From JANPIX01 sp031425195 (GTDB taxonomy: Bacteria; Pseudomonadota; Alphaproteobacteria; Rhodobacterales; Rhodobacteraceae): 64,000 nucleotides of DNA. Position 1 is the first letter of the stretch. Each line of letters starts with the position of its first letter. The notes beneath the pieces were generated by a model. The model worked only from the letters and a program-made list of their open reading frames with translations. It ran no database searches and was not told the origin of the DNA. Made by a program: the position numbers and the translations under genes. Shown in pieces: positions 25,076 to 33,229 of this stretch. The stretch spans positions 1 to 64,000 of the forward strand of contig JANPIX010000032.1 in assembly GCA_031425195.1 (NCBI GenBank), given 5' to 3'.

Positions 25076-25779
25076 TGTTGAAGATCGGGGTGCCGTCCAA
25101 GGGCCGGCTGATGGACCAGACCTTTGACTGGTTTGGTCAGCGCGGCGTGACAATGCGCCAGACCGGGGCGGAACGGGAATATGCGGGTGCGGTTGATGGC
25201 ATCGAAGGTGTCGAACTGGTGCTGCTGTCCGCCGGGGAAATTCCGCGCGAACTGGCGGCGGGGCGGATTCATCTCGGTGTGACCGGGTCTGATCTGGTGC
25301 GCGACAAGCTGGCCGATTGGGAAAAGCAGGTTGTCGAACTGGCGCGGATGGGGTTCGGGCAGGCCGATCTGATCATCGCGGTGCCGGTGGGGTGGATCGA
25401 TGTGGACGGGCTGGATGATCTGGACGCAGTTGCGGCGGCGTTCCGGGCGCGGCACGGCTTTCCTCTGCGCATCGCGACGAAGTATCACCGTCTGGTGCGT
25501 GAATTCCTGACGGCGGCGGGTGTCGCCGATTACCAGTTGGTCGACAGTCAGGGGGCGACGGAGGGCACGGTCAAGAACCTGACCGCAGAGGCGATTGCCG
25601 ACATCACAAGCTCGGGCGAGACGTTGCGGGCGAACCATCTCAAGGTGCTGGGCGATGCCCTGATCCATCAAAGCGAGGCCACGCTTTATGCCGCACGGTC
25701 GGCGGACTGGGCAGTGGCGGGTCAGGTGTATCCCGCACTGGCGGGCCGTTTGGGATTGGCAACCGCCGCCTTGTTCTGA
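25075..25779 (+). CDS. hisG: ATP phosphoribosyltransferase, short form catalytic subunit
   Basis: A 234-residue HisG of the short type, lacking the C-terminal regulatory domain and therefore depending on HisZ. It condenses ATP with phosphoribosyl pyrophosphate. Family features are the start LKIGVPSKGRLMDQT, the GVTGSDLVRD segment and the PRPP-binding loop VDSQGATEGTVKNL. Its ATG overlaps the hisZ stop by one base. The next gene is convergent and 16 bases away. Confidence 0.95.
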   Translation: MLKIGVPSKGRLMDQTFDWFGQRGVTMRQTGAEREYAGAVDGIEGVELVLLSAGEIPRELAAGRIHLGVTGSDLVRDKLADWEKQVVELARMGFGQADLIIAVPVGWIDVDGLDDLDAVAAAFRARHGFPLRIATKYHRLVREFLTAAGVADYQLVDSQGATEGTVKNLTAEAIADITSSGETLRANHLKVLGDALIHQSEATLYAARSADWAVAGQVYPALAGRLGLATAALF

Positions 25780-25795
25780 GGATAGGGCGGCCCCG

Positions 25796-26227
25796 TCAGA
25801 ACAGACCGATTTCCGCCAGCGCCTGCGCCAGTTTCGGGGGCAGGGGATCATCCGCAAGGCGGCCTTTGGGCAGATCGCGGGGCGCATCGGCGGGGTCCAG
25901 ATAGCGCCAGCCCTGAAACGGGCGGCGAGGGGCCGCTTCGGTGCGGATGATGTCGGGGTCGAGCACCAGCGCGCAGCGGCGGATGCCGTCGGCACCGTCC
26001 ACCTGTTCCAGACGCAGGATGCGCTGCCGGGCAAGGACGACGCCCTTGATGACCCAATAAAGGCTTCCGCCGCCCGTCACCTCGGCCTCGCGCTTGGGCC
26101 ACATGCGGGTGACGTGCACGGCGCATCCGGCGGGCCAGCGGGATTTCTGGCTGTTCTGCCAATGGGCCAGGTCTTCGACGCTTTCGGCACCGACGCAAAG
26201 TTTCAGGATGTTGACGAAATCAGGCAA
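25796..26227 (-). CDS. DUF1489 family protein
   Basis: A 143-residue protein starting MPDFVNILKLCVGAESVEDL, which matches my recollection of the DUF1489 family found across alphaproteobacteria. It contains VHVTRMWPKREAEVTGGGSLYWVIKG and ends with a PDIIRTEAAPRRPFQGWRYL-type segment. It is soluble and without a signal peptide. The function is unknown. It is convergent with hisG and divergent from nrdJ. Confidence 0.8.
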   Translation of the reverse strand: MPDFVNILKLCVGAESVEDLAHWQNSQKSRWPAGCAVHVTRMWPKREAEVTGGGSLYWVIKGVVLARQRILRLEQVDGADGIRRCALVLDPDIIRTEAAPRRPFQGWRYLDPADAPRDLPKGRLADDPLPPKLAQALAEIGLF

Positions 26228-26347
26228 AGACAGACCCCCATGCAGGGGACTGAGAATAGTCCTTAACCGCGCGAGTGCAAGATTGACCGACCGGGAGCAG
26301 GGGCGTATCTTGGGTGTTTCCCCGACCTAGCCCCGAAGGATAGTTGC

Positions 26348-28594
26348 ATGTCGCGTTTTGCCGCCCCGATTGCCGAGCAGATATGGGACATGAAATACCG
26401 CCTGAAAGAGGCTGACGGCACCCCCGTCGATGAAACGCTGGAGGACAGTTGGCAGCGGATTGCCCGTGCTTTGGCCGCCGTTGAGGCAGAGCCAGCCCTG
26501 TGGGAGCCGCGGTTTTATGCGGCGCTGGAAGGATTCAAGTTCCTGCCCGCCGGGCGCATCACGGCGGGGGCCGGGACGGGGCGCAATGTGACGTTGTTCA
26601 ACTGTTTTGTCATGGGGACGATTCCCGATGACATGGCAGGCATCTTTCAGGCGTTGAAAGAAGCCGCGCTGACGATGCAGCAGGGCGGCGGGATCGGCTA
26701 TGATTTCAGCACGATCCGCCCGCGCGGCGCAGAGGTGAAGGGCGTGGCGGCGGACGCTTCGGGGCCGTTATCATTCATGGATGTGTGGGATGCGATGTGC
26801 CGCACCATCATGTCGGCGGGCAGCAGGCGCGGGGCGATGATGGCCACCATGCGCTGCGACCACCCCGATATCGAGGCATTCATCGACGCCAAAAAGGACG
26901 CGACGCGGCTGCGGATGTTCAACCTTTCGGTGCTGATCACCGATCCGTTCATGGCGGCGGTCAAGGCCAACGGGCCGTGGAACCTTGTGTTCGGGGGGCA
27001 AACCTATCGCACCGTGGCGGCGCGCGATCTGTGGAACCGGATCATGCGGTCGACCTATGAGGTGGCTGAACCGGGCGTCATTTTCATCGACCGGATCAAT
27101 GCCGCCAACAACCTGCATTATGCCGAAACGATCGCGGCGACGAACCCCTGCGGGGAACAGCCATTGCCGCCTTACGGGGCCTGTCTGCTCGGCTCGATCA
27201 ACCTTGCCCGGCTGGTGACCGATCCGTTCGGGCCAAAGGCCGCGCTGGACATTGGGGCGCTGGATGATCTGGTGCGGGTGGCCGTGCGGATGATGGACAA
27301 TGTGGTGGACGCCAGCCGCTTTCCCCTGCCGGAACAGGCCGCCGAGGCGCAGGCCAAGCGGCGCATCGGGCTGGGCGTGACAGGGCTTGCCGATGCGCTG
27401 TTGATGGTTGGCGAACGGTATGGTTCCGATGCGGCAGTGGCACTGACCGAGGGTTGGATGCGGGCGGTGGCGCGGGCGGCCTATTTCGCGTCGGCCGATC
27501 TGGCGGGCGAAAAGGGGGCGTTCCCGCTGTTTGACGCCGAACCGTTTCTCGCGTCGGGCACCATGCGCGGGATGGATGATGATGTGCGCGCGGCTGTGGC
27601 GGAGAAGGGCATCCGCAATGCGCTGCTGACATCGGTGGCCCCGACCGGGACGATCAGCCTTTACGCCGGCAATGTGTCGTCAGGGATCGAGCCTGTGTTC
27701 GCCTATGCCTATACCCGCAAGGTTCTGCAGAAAGACGGGTCACGCACGGAAGAGGAAGTGGTGGATTATGCCGTGCAGATGTGGCGCGACCGGTTTGGTG
27801 ACACCGCCTTGCCCGGCCATTTCGTCAACGCCCAGACGCTTCCCCCGCTTGACCACGTGCGGATGCAGGCGGCGGCGCAGCGTTGGGTGGACAGTTCGAT
27901 TTCCAAGACGATCAACTGCCCCGAAGACATCAGCTTTGACGATTTCAAAGAGGTTTACATGGCCGCCTGGGATCAGGGTTGCAAAGGGTGCACCACCTAC
28001 CGCCCCAATGCGGTGACAGGGTCGGTGCTGAGCGTCGTCGAGGACAAGCCCAAGGCCATGGCGGGCGAGGTGGTTTATCTGACCGAACCGCTGGACCGGC
28101 CTCAGGCGCTTGAGGGGCAGACCTACAAGATCAAATGGCCGGGGTCGGAACACGCGCTGTACATCACGCTGAACGATATCGTGGTGGCCGGGCACCGTCG
28201 CCCGTTCGAGGTGTTCATCAACTCCAAGAACATGGAGCATTTCGCCTGGACCGTGGGCCTGACGCGGATGATTTCGGCCGTGTTCCGGCGCGGGGGCGAC
28301 GTGAGTTTCGTGGTGGAAGAGTTGAAAGCCGTCTTCGACCCGCGCGGCGGCGCGTGGATGGAAGGCCGCTATATCCCGTCGATCCTCGCCGCCATCGGCG
28401 GGGTGATCGAGCGCCACCTGATCAGCATCGGGTTCATCGCGGGCGAAGGGCTGGGCCTGAAGTCCGACCCCAAGGCCGAGGGCCTTGTTGCCGCAAAACC
28501 GGGCCAAAGCTGCGAAAACTGCGGATCGTTCGACCTGCGGATGGTGGAGGGCTGCATGACCTGCGGGGCGTGCGGGAATTCTAAGTGTGGGTGA
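26348..28594 (+). CDS. nrdJ: adenosylcobalamin-dependent (class II) ribonucleotide reductase
   Basis: A 748-residue class II reductase that makes deoxyribonucleotides using a cobalamin-generated thiyl radical, so it works with or without oxygen. It shows the first redox cysteine in LFNCFVMGT, the radical-site loop NPCGEQPLPPYGACLLGSIN, SVAPTGTISLYAGNVSSGIEP, and a cysteine-rich C-terminal tail (CENCGSF, then CMTCGACGNSKCG) that re-reduces the active site. A TSCPD-type domain precedes the tail. No cobalamin riboswitch is visible in the 120 bases upstream. Its stop begins the left arm of a 12-bp inverted repeat that bounds the next gene. Confidence 0.95.
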   Translation: MSRFAAPIAEQIWDMKYRLKEADGTPVDETLEDSWQRIARALAAVEAEPALWEPRFYAALEGFKFLPAGRITAGAGTGRNVTLFNCFVMGTIPDDMAGIFQALKEAALTMQQGGGIGYDFSTIRPRGAEVKGVAADASGPLSFMDVWDAMCRTIMSAGSRRGAMMATMRCDHPDIEAFIDAKKDATRLRMFNLSVLITDPFMAAVKANGPWNLVFGGQTYRTVAARDLWNRIMRSTYEVAEPGVIFIDRINAANNLHYAETIAATNPCGEQPLPPYGACLLGSINLARLVTDPFGPKAALDIGALDDLVRVAVRMMDNVVDASRFPLPEQAAEAQAKRRIGLGVTGLADALLMVGERYGSDAAVALTEGWMRAVARAAYFASADLAGEKGAFPLFDAEPFLASGTMRGMDDDVRAAVAEKGIRNALLTSVAPTGTISLYAGNVSSGIEPVFAYAYTRKVLQKDGSRTEEEVVDYAVQMWRDRFGDTALPGHFVNAQTLPPLDHVRMQAAAQRWVDSSISKTINCPEDISFDDFKEVYMAAWDQGCKGCTTYRPNAVTGSVLSVVEDKPKAMAGEVVYLTEPLDRPQALEGQTYKIKWPGSEHALYITLNDIVVAGHRRPFEVFINSKNMEHFAWTVGLTRMISAVFRRGGDVSFVVEELKAVFDPRGGAWMEGRYIPSILAAIGGVIERHLISIGFIAGEGLGLKSDPKAEGLVAAKPGQSCENCGSFDLRMVEGCMTCGACGNSKCG

Positions 28595-28600
28595 GGGGGG
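28589..28600 (+). repeat. left arm of 12-bp inverted repeat bounding the FRG island
   Basis: GGGTGAGGGGGG covers the nrdJ stop codon. Its exact reverse complement occurs at 29901-29912 on the other side of the AT-rich gene. Confidence 0.6.
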
Positions 28601-28621
28601 TGAAAGTGAAATTCGGCAACT

Positions 28622-28642
28622 CTGTTAATGTAAAGTTAACAG
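28622..28642. promoter_or_regulatory. palindrome upstream of the FRG-domain gene
   Basis: CTGTTAA (28622-28628) and TTAACAG (28636-28642) form a perfect inverted repeat with a seven-base spacer, 51 bases before the FRG-domain start. It could be an operator for that gene or a weak hairpin after nrdJ. The DNA here is already AT-rich like the gene, so it probably belongs to the island. Confidence 0.4.
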
Positions 28643-28692
28643 ATTAGTTCCTAGCTTGGAAAGTTAAAATTCTGGCCACGTGCGGTGAGTAC

Positions 28693-29835
28693 ATGAGTGA
28701 CGGATTAAAATTAGAAGAGAAATTTGATCTCGCGGGTCAATGGTTGGGCGACGGGGAGGGATCACCATCAGGTGACGTGATGTTAGATCTTGATCCGATC
28801 GGTGATCAAGTCGCTGGGAAAGGGTATCTTTTTCGAGATAGAGAAGATGAAAATCCGAGCTCTTATACTTCCATTCAGGCAACTAGATTTGCCGAATCGG
28901 GTGAACTGCAGATCGAACCGCATCCATTCAATCCAAGGATTGGCTTTCCTCTAAACGGTGAGGATATGTCGCGGCATTTTCCAAATTTCAAAATGCCAAC
29001 ATCAGCGTCTCTCAAATACAATTTCGAATTGAAAAATATTTTAAATGTCGTGTGGGAGACCGATACCGGAACGCATGGTCAAGCAAGATTAGTGCGTCCA
29101 GATTTGAACAATTCACGACATCTCCATATCGAGAAATCCATTTCAAGTTGGAATGAATTCAAAGAATTTGTCGCAAATAATAATCCTCGCGACACGATCT
29201 ATAGAGGGCAAAGCGGCCCATATCCGCTTCAGACGTCATTCCACAGAACTTCGCGGAAGGATCTTACGAGATACAGAGATAACGATATTGCAATCTTGCA
29301 TCGTGCGCTTTCGTCAAAGACCCGACATTTCTTTGACTTAGGGCAACCCCAACAACTGGGCGCATTTCTCAATTTAGCACAACACCATGGATTTCCCACT
29401 CCCCTTTTGGATTGGTCTTACTCTCCTTATGTAGCAGCATACTTTGCATACTCCGGAGTCGGCACAAATAGTAGTTTGGATGGCTCTGTTAGAATCTTTT
29501 GCCTCGATAAGCATGTTCTTAGTGAGAATACTCCTCAATACCAATATTTAACCTATGTGTTTCCACATCTTTCAATCTTGGAGGCACTGTCAATCGAAAA
29601 TGATCGCGCCGTCCCACAACAGGGCCTTCTAACACTGACGAACGTACAGGACATTGAAAGTTTTCTGCATGTTGTGGAGAGTCGGATTGGAAACCAAATA
29701 CTCAAAGTAATAGATTTGCCGAAAACCGAGACCCGCAGGGTTATGGCCGAGTTAAAACTGATGGGAATAACCCAATCATCGCTGTTTCCGGGGATCGAAA
29801 GTATATGCCTTGATATACGAAAAGCATTATTCTGA
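28693..29835 (+). CDS. FRG-domain protein in an AT-rich island
   Basis: A 380-residue protein with two parts. Residues 1-140 look strand-rich, without a known motif. From about residue 150 there is an FRG domain (PF08867), marked by YRGQSGPYPLQTSFHR (residues 170-185) and QHHGFPTPLLDWSYSPYVAAYFAY (from residue 230; shown here only to locate it). FRG proteins have no firmly assigned activity; they occur scattered and often near defence or mobile genes. The conserved Y/F-R-G resembles the first motif of some ADP-ribosyltransferases (inference). There is no signal peptide. Codon use and low GC differ sharply from neighbours, which indicates recent transfer. Confidence 0.8.
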   Translation: MSDGLKLEEKFDLAGQWLGDGEGSPSGDVMLDLDPIGDQVAGKGYLFRDREDENPSSYTSIQATRFAESGELQIEPHPFNPRIGFPLNGEDMSRHFPNFKMPTSASLKYNFELKNILNVVWETDTGTHGQARLVRPDLNNSRHLHIEKSISSWNEFKEFVANNNPRDTIYRGQSGPYPLQTSFHRTSRKDLTRYRDNDIAILHRALSSKTRHFFDLGQPQQLGAFLNLAQHHGFPTPLLDWSYSPYVAAYFAYSGVGTNSSLDGSVRIFCLDKHVLSENTPQYQYLTYVFPHLSILEALSIENDRAVPQQGLLTLTNVQDIESFLHVVESRIGNQILKVIDLPKTETRRVMAELKLMGITQSSLFPGIESICLDIRKALF

Positions 29836-29900
29836 CGCTAGTCGCGTTCTTCAATTATCGTTGTCGGCGTGTCATATGGGTGTACATCTATCTTCGATAG

Positions 29901-29912
29901 CCCCCCTCACCC
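29901..29912 (-). repeat. right arm of 12-bp inverted repeat bounding the FRG island
   Basis: CCCCCCTCACCC covers the stop codon of the DUF899 gene and is the exact reverse complement of 28589-28600. The two arms sit at the points where base composition changes. Confidence 0.6.
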
Positions 29913-30569
29913 CTCATACTCATCATGCAGCCGCCACCACTGGTACGGCTGGTTCTGTTCCACCCAGGCGGGGGCGTCTTGCCAGACTTCTCCCCGGCCC
30001 ATCGGGGTCATGTCGAGCATCGCCATCGTGCCGCAGACCATTTCGGTGCCGCGGTCTGTGCAGCCGTAGGTGTAAAACACCTGATCGCCCTGACGGATGA
30101 ACACGGAATAGCCGGGGCCGTGGGTGCCATAGCCGTGGTCGGGGGTGAAGCTGTCGCGTGACTCGAACCACGGAACGGGCCAGCCCATGCGTGCGGCAAA
30201 GGCGCGGATCTGGGAAAGGGGGGCGTGGGACACCATCACCAGCGTCGTGTTGCGCGCGTGGAGGTGTTCGAGCCTTGGTAATTCATCCGCCAGCATGGAA
30301 CAGCCCGGGCAGGGGGCGGGATCATCCTCTTTCAGCATGTGGTGATACACGATGAGTTGCTTGCGGCCATCGAACAGGTCTGCCAGGGATTTTTCGCCGT
30401 CGGGCGTGGTAAAGCGGTAGGCGCGCGTCACCTGCACCCACGGCAATTTCCGACGCTCCGCGGCGAGGCGGTCAAGGTCGCGGGTCAGGCGCTTTTCTTC
30501 GCTCAGAAGGGCGGCGCGGGCGGCTTGCCACTGGGCGGCATCGACAATGGGCTGGCCCGTCATGTTCAT
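29907..30569 (-). CDS. DUF899 thioredoxin-like protein
   Basis: A 220-residue protein of the DUF899 family, which has a thioredoxin-like fold. It begins MNMTGQPIVDAAQWQAARAA, then has a helical region rich in R and E, LPWVQVTRAYRFTTPDG, and HHMLKEDDPAPCPGCSMLAD, in which CPGC occupies the redox position. The end is WVEQNQPYQWWRLHDEY. Its activity is unknown; a redox or dithiol role is inferred from the CPGC. Its ATG overlaps the stop of the VOC gene (ATGA), and it is the last gene of a TetR-headed operon. Confidence 0.85.
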   Translation of the reverse strand: MNMTGQPIVDAAQWQAARAALLSEEKRLTRDLDRLAAERRKLPWVQVTRAYRFTTPDGEKSLADLFDGRKQLIVYHHMLKEDDPAPCPGCSMLADELPRLEHLHARNTTLVMVSHAPLSQIRAFAARMGWPVPWFESRDSFTPDHGYGTHGPGYSVFIRQGDQVFYTYGCTDRGTEMVCGTMAMLDMTPMGRGEVWQDAPAWVEQNQPYQWWRLHDEYEG

Positions 30570-30988
30570 TTGCCTGCCCCCGGTTCGTTGATCGCCCAGG
30601 ACAGGCCGAAGGGGTCGCGCAGGCGGCCGTATCTGTCACCCCAGAATTCGAGTTGGAAGGGATGGGTCACCTCACACCCCGCAGCGACCGCGCGGTTCCA
30701 CCACATGTCGCCATCGTCGGTGATCAGTTGCATGGTCAGGCCCTGCCCTGTCGCAGGAAGGCCTTCGTCATCGGGGGTGGGCATCGGGTCCATCAGCATC
30801 AGGACACCGCCGTTGATTTCCAGCGTGGCGTTCATGACGCAGCCCTTGTCATCCTTGACAGCCTCGCCATGCAGGATGGCTCCGAAGGCCGTTTGATAGA
30901 AGGCGATGGCACGATCGACGCCGTCGATCGTCAGATAGGGGATCACGCCTTTCATCAGGCGGGCAAAGTCTGGTGCTGGGTCGGCCAT
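30566..30988 (-). CDS. VOC-family (PhnB-like glyoxalase fold) protein
   Basis: A 140-residue single-domain member of the vicinal oxygen chelate superfamily, of the PhnB-like subgroup. It has GVIPYLTIDGVDRAIAFYQ at the first module and FWGDRYGRLRDPFGLSWAI at the end, which is the recurrent FGDRxGxxxDPFGhxW signature. Such proteins bind small molecules or metal; no reaction can be assigned. AAAGGACC precedes the ATG. It lies between the tetR gene, which overlaps its start by 34 bases, and the DUF899 gene. Confidence 0.85.
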   Translation of the reverse strand: MADPAPDFARLMKGVIPYLTIDGVDRAIAFYQTAFGAILHGEAVKDDKGCVMNATLEINGGVLMLMDPMPTPDDEGLPATGQGLTMQLITDDGDMWWNRAVAAGCEVTHPFQLEFWGDRYGRLRDPFGLSWAINEPGAGK

Positions 30989-31605
30989 GGGACGGTCCTT
31001 TCCGGTGGGGTGAAGAGAAGGGTGAGATAGCGCCGCAGATGGGCGATGGCGTCGTGCACGGCGGCGGCGTTGTTCTGGCCCTTGGCCAGAATGAAGGCAC
31101 CCTGCAACACCACCTGAGTATATAGCGCGAGGCTGGAGGCGGTGGGGCAATCCTGCGGTGCATAATCGGCGATGCAGGCGGCAAAGTCGGGTTCCAGTGT
31201 GGCCGCGTGCCCTTCGATAGAGGCATAGCAGGCGGTGGCGATGCGGGGTGTGGTCAGGTGGATTTCCTGAAGCAAGGTGCCCGCAAGGCAGGTATAGTCG
31301 GCGGTGCTGCCCTGTAGCAGCCCTTCGCGGAGGTCAAGATAGGCCATGACGCGCGCCAGCGGATTACGCTCGGCATGGTAGGCCGCCGCGAGGAACAGGG
31401 TCGAGGTCGTCAGCGTCCAGAACTCTGCCGCAGCGACGCCCAGATCATCCTTGCTTTTGAAGTGATGGAAGAAAGCACCCTTGGTGACGCCCGCCGACGC
31501 GCAAAGATCGTCGACTGTGGTTGCGGCAAAGCCCTTGGCGCGGATCATGTTGACCGCCACCTGCAGGAGTTTGTCGCGTGCTGTGGGTTTTGAATCGGTG
31601 TTCAT
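30955..31605 (-). CDS. TetR-family transcriptional regulator
   Basis: A 216-residue TetR/AcrR-type repressor. The N-terminal helix-turn-helix region runs RDKLLQVAVNMIRAKGF and ATTVDDLCASAGVTKGAFFHHF, followed by KSKDDL. The C-terminal ligand domain is of the TetR_C type. The start MNTDSKPTARDK was preferred; an upstream in-frame start at 31641 would place coding sequence over the palindromic operator at 31614-31633. It is the first gene of a tetR-VOC-DUF899 operon and most likely represses itself and both downstream genes. Confidence 0.88.
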   Translation of the reverse strand: MNTDSKPTARDKLLQVAVNMIRAKGFAATTVDDLCASAGVTKGAFFHHFKSKDDLGVAAAEFWTLTTSTLFLAAAYHAERNPLARVMAYLDLREGLLQGSTADYTCLAGTLLQEIHLTTPRIATACYASIEGHAATLEPDFAACIADYAPQDCPTASSLALYTQVVLQGAFILAKGQNNAAAVHDAIAHLRRYLTLLFTPPERTVPWPTQHQTLPA

Positions 31606-31613
31606 TTTCTGAC

Positions 31614-31633
31614 CATACCGACTGGTTGGTATG
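31614..31633. promoter_or_regulatory. palindromic TetR operator
   Basis: CATACCGACTGGTTGGTATG has six-base perfect outer arms (CATACC/GGTATG) and a near-symmetric centre (GACTGGTT). ACCGACTGGTTGGT strongly resembles operators of TetR-family repressors. It lies nine bases before the tetR ATG and 31 bases before the rpsD -35 box, so it should mainly control the tetR operon. Confidence 0.7.
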
Positions 31634-31664
31634 TCTGTCAATCAAGTTGACGCAGTGGCGCTTG

Positions 31665-31692
31665 TTGACACCGCCGGGGCGGGCTGTATACA
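31665..31692 (+). promoter_or_regulatory. sigma-70 promoter for rpsD
   Basis: TTGACA at 31665-31670 and TATACA at 31687-31692 are separated by 16 bases. This is the best consensus promoter seen in the window and leaves a leader of about 110 bases before rpsD. Confidence 0.7.
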
Positions 31693-31811
31693 GCGCGCTT
31701 CGCGGGACAATTCCCGGAATCATTGGTGTTGGTGGCCCCCGCGAGGGGATGCCTGTCGGGCCGGAAGGCACAAGGACAACGCCCTTTGTAACATAACGAA
31801 GGAGATCAGCC

Positions 31812-32432
31812 GTGACCAAACGCACGTCTGCCAAACACAAGATCGATCGCCGCATGGGCGAAAACATCTGGGGCCGTCCGAAATCCCCGGTGAACAAGCG
31901 CGAATACGGCCCCGGCCAGCACGGCCAGCGCCGCAAGAACAAGCTGTCGGATTTCGGTACGCAGCTGCGCGCAAAGCAGAAGTTGAAGGGTTATTATGGT
32001 GACCTGACCGAAAAGCAGTTCCGCAAGATCTATACCGAAGCGGAAAGGGTCAAAGGCGATACGGGCGAAATGCTGGTGGGTCTGCTGGAGCGGCGTCTGG
32101 ATGCGGTGGTCTACCGCTCCAAGCTGGTTCCGACGATTTTCGCGGCACGCCAGTTTGTGAACCACGGTCATGTCACGGTGAATGGCGCACGGGTCAACAT
32201 CGCGTCTTACCGCGTCAAGGAAGGCGATATCATCGCCGTTCGGGAAAAGTCGCGTCAGATGGCGCTGATTTTGGAAGCGATCCAGCTGACCGAACGTGAT
32301 GTGCCGGACTATCTGGAAGTCGATCACAACAAGTTGGTGGTCAAGTTCGTTCGCACCCCGTCGCTTGGCGATGTGCCGTATCCGGTGGTGATGGAACCGA
32401 ACCTGGTCGTCGAATACTACGCCAAAAACTGA
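31812..32432 (+). CDS. rpsD: 30S ribosomal protein S4
   Basis: A 206-residue S4, a primary 16S rRNA-binding protein that starts small-subunit assembly. The N-terminal part has RMGENIWGRPKSPVNKREY and GPGQHGQRRKNKLSDFG; the S4 RNA-binding domain runs from about residue 95 (RRLDAVVYRSKLVPTIFAAR, then FVNHGHVTVNGARVNI). The start is GTG with GAAGGAGAT upstream. It is a single-gene transcription unit with its own promoter and terminator, as common in alphaproteobacteria where rpsD is outside the main ribosomal operons. Confidence 0.96.
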   Translation: MTKRTSAKHKIDRRMGENIWGRPKSPVNKREYGPGQHGQRRKNKLSDFGTQLRAKQKLKGYYGDLTEKQFRKIYTEAERVKGDTGEMLVGLLERRLDAVVYRSKLVPTIFAARQFVNHGHVTVNGARVNIASYRVKEGDIIAVREKSRQMALILEAIQLTERDVPDYLEVDHNKLVVKFVRTPSLGDVPYPVVMEPNLVVEYYAKN

Positions 32433-32451
32433 TCTCGTCTTACGGCGAGCG

Positions 32452-32486
32452 AAAAGGGCCTGCCTTCCGGCAGGCCCTTTTGTTTT
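32452..32486 (+). terminator. Rho-independent terminator after rpsD
   Basis: AAAAGGGCCTGCC pairs with GGCAGGCCCTTTT around a TTCC-type loop, followed by a T-rich tail (TTTTGTTTT). It lies 20 bases after the stop codon and is a classical intrinsic terminator. Confidence 0.9.
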
Positions 32487-32601
32487 GCGCCGTTGTCGTC
32501 AGGGGCGATCCGGCGCGCAAAGCAATGAATGCTTTCGGCGGGACAAAATTCGCAGATGCACAATTGCGCGACCTAGGGTAAGGGGAAGCAAACCTGTGAC
32601 G

Positions 32602-33150
32602 ATGGAGCATGACGTGGCTGGCAAACCAAATCTGGAATCACGACTGGAACAGGGGCTTTTTGCATCGCGCTGGTTGATGGCACCGATGTATCTTGGGCTG
32701 GTCGTGTCGCTGGCCATGCTGCTGGTCGTGTTCATTGGAGAGCTGTTCTACTATGTCCCGCAAGTGTTCTCGATGGGGGCGGATCAGGGCATTCTTGCCA
32801 TCCTGACGCTGATCGACCTGTCGCTGGCGGCTAACCTTTTGTTGATCGTGCTGTTTTCGGGGTACGAAAACTTTGTCAGCAAACTGGACATTCAAGACAG
32901 CGAAGACCGGCCCGACTGGATGGGCAAGGTGGATTTCAGCGGCCTGAAGATGAAGCTGATCGCGTCGATCGTGGCGATTTCGGGGATCCATCTGCTCAAG
33001 GTCTTCATGGAAATCGGCAAGGTGGATGCGGTGAAAGTGGTGTCGCAGGATCAGATGATGATGATGGTGGTCATTCATCTGACCTTTGTGGTGTCGGGGG
33101 TTCTGCTGGCCCTGATGGACTGGCTTTCGGCCAAGACCGACAAGCATTGA
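32602..33150 (+). CDS. YqhA/UPF0114 family membrane protein
   Basis: A 182-residue inner-membrane protein of the UPF0114 (YqhA, TIGR00645) family. It has three or four membrane segments: one from about residue 25 (LMAPMYLGLVVSLAMLLVV), a second over LAILTLIDLSLAANLLLIVLF, a third around LIASIVAISGIHLLKVF and a fourth near the end. The loop GYENFVSKLD is typical of the family. Function unknown. ATG at 32602 was chosen because the family begins with a short charged segment. A separate unit between rpsD and hisC. Confidence 0.85.
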   Translation: MEHDVAGKPNLESRLEQGLFASRWLMAPMYLGLVVSLAMLLVVFIGELFYYVPQVFSMGADQGILAILTLIDLSLAANLLLIVLFSGYENFVSKLDIQDSEDRPDWMGKVDFSGLKMKLIASIVAISGIHLLKVFMEIGKVDAVKVVSQDQMMMMVVIHLTFVVSGVLLALMDWLSAKTDKH

Positions 33151-33229
33151 CGCACCCTTCATCGCGGCAAGATGCCACTGGCCAGCTTTGACCGACCTCG
33201 CTAGAAGCGGGCCAGACAAAGGGAATACC

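Noticed and set aside
26228..26347. Cobalamin riboswitch ahead of the B12-dependent nrdJ
   Set aside because: The 120-base space is too short for the full aptamer and shows no B12-box-like core.
28601..29900. Insertion sequence carrying the FRG gene
   Set aside because: No transposase or recombinase motif is present and no target duplication could be identified; only a 12-bp inverted repeat is seen.
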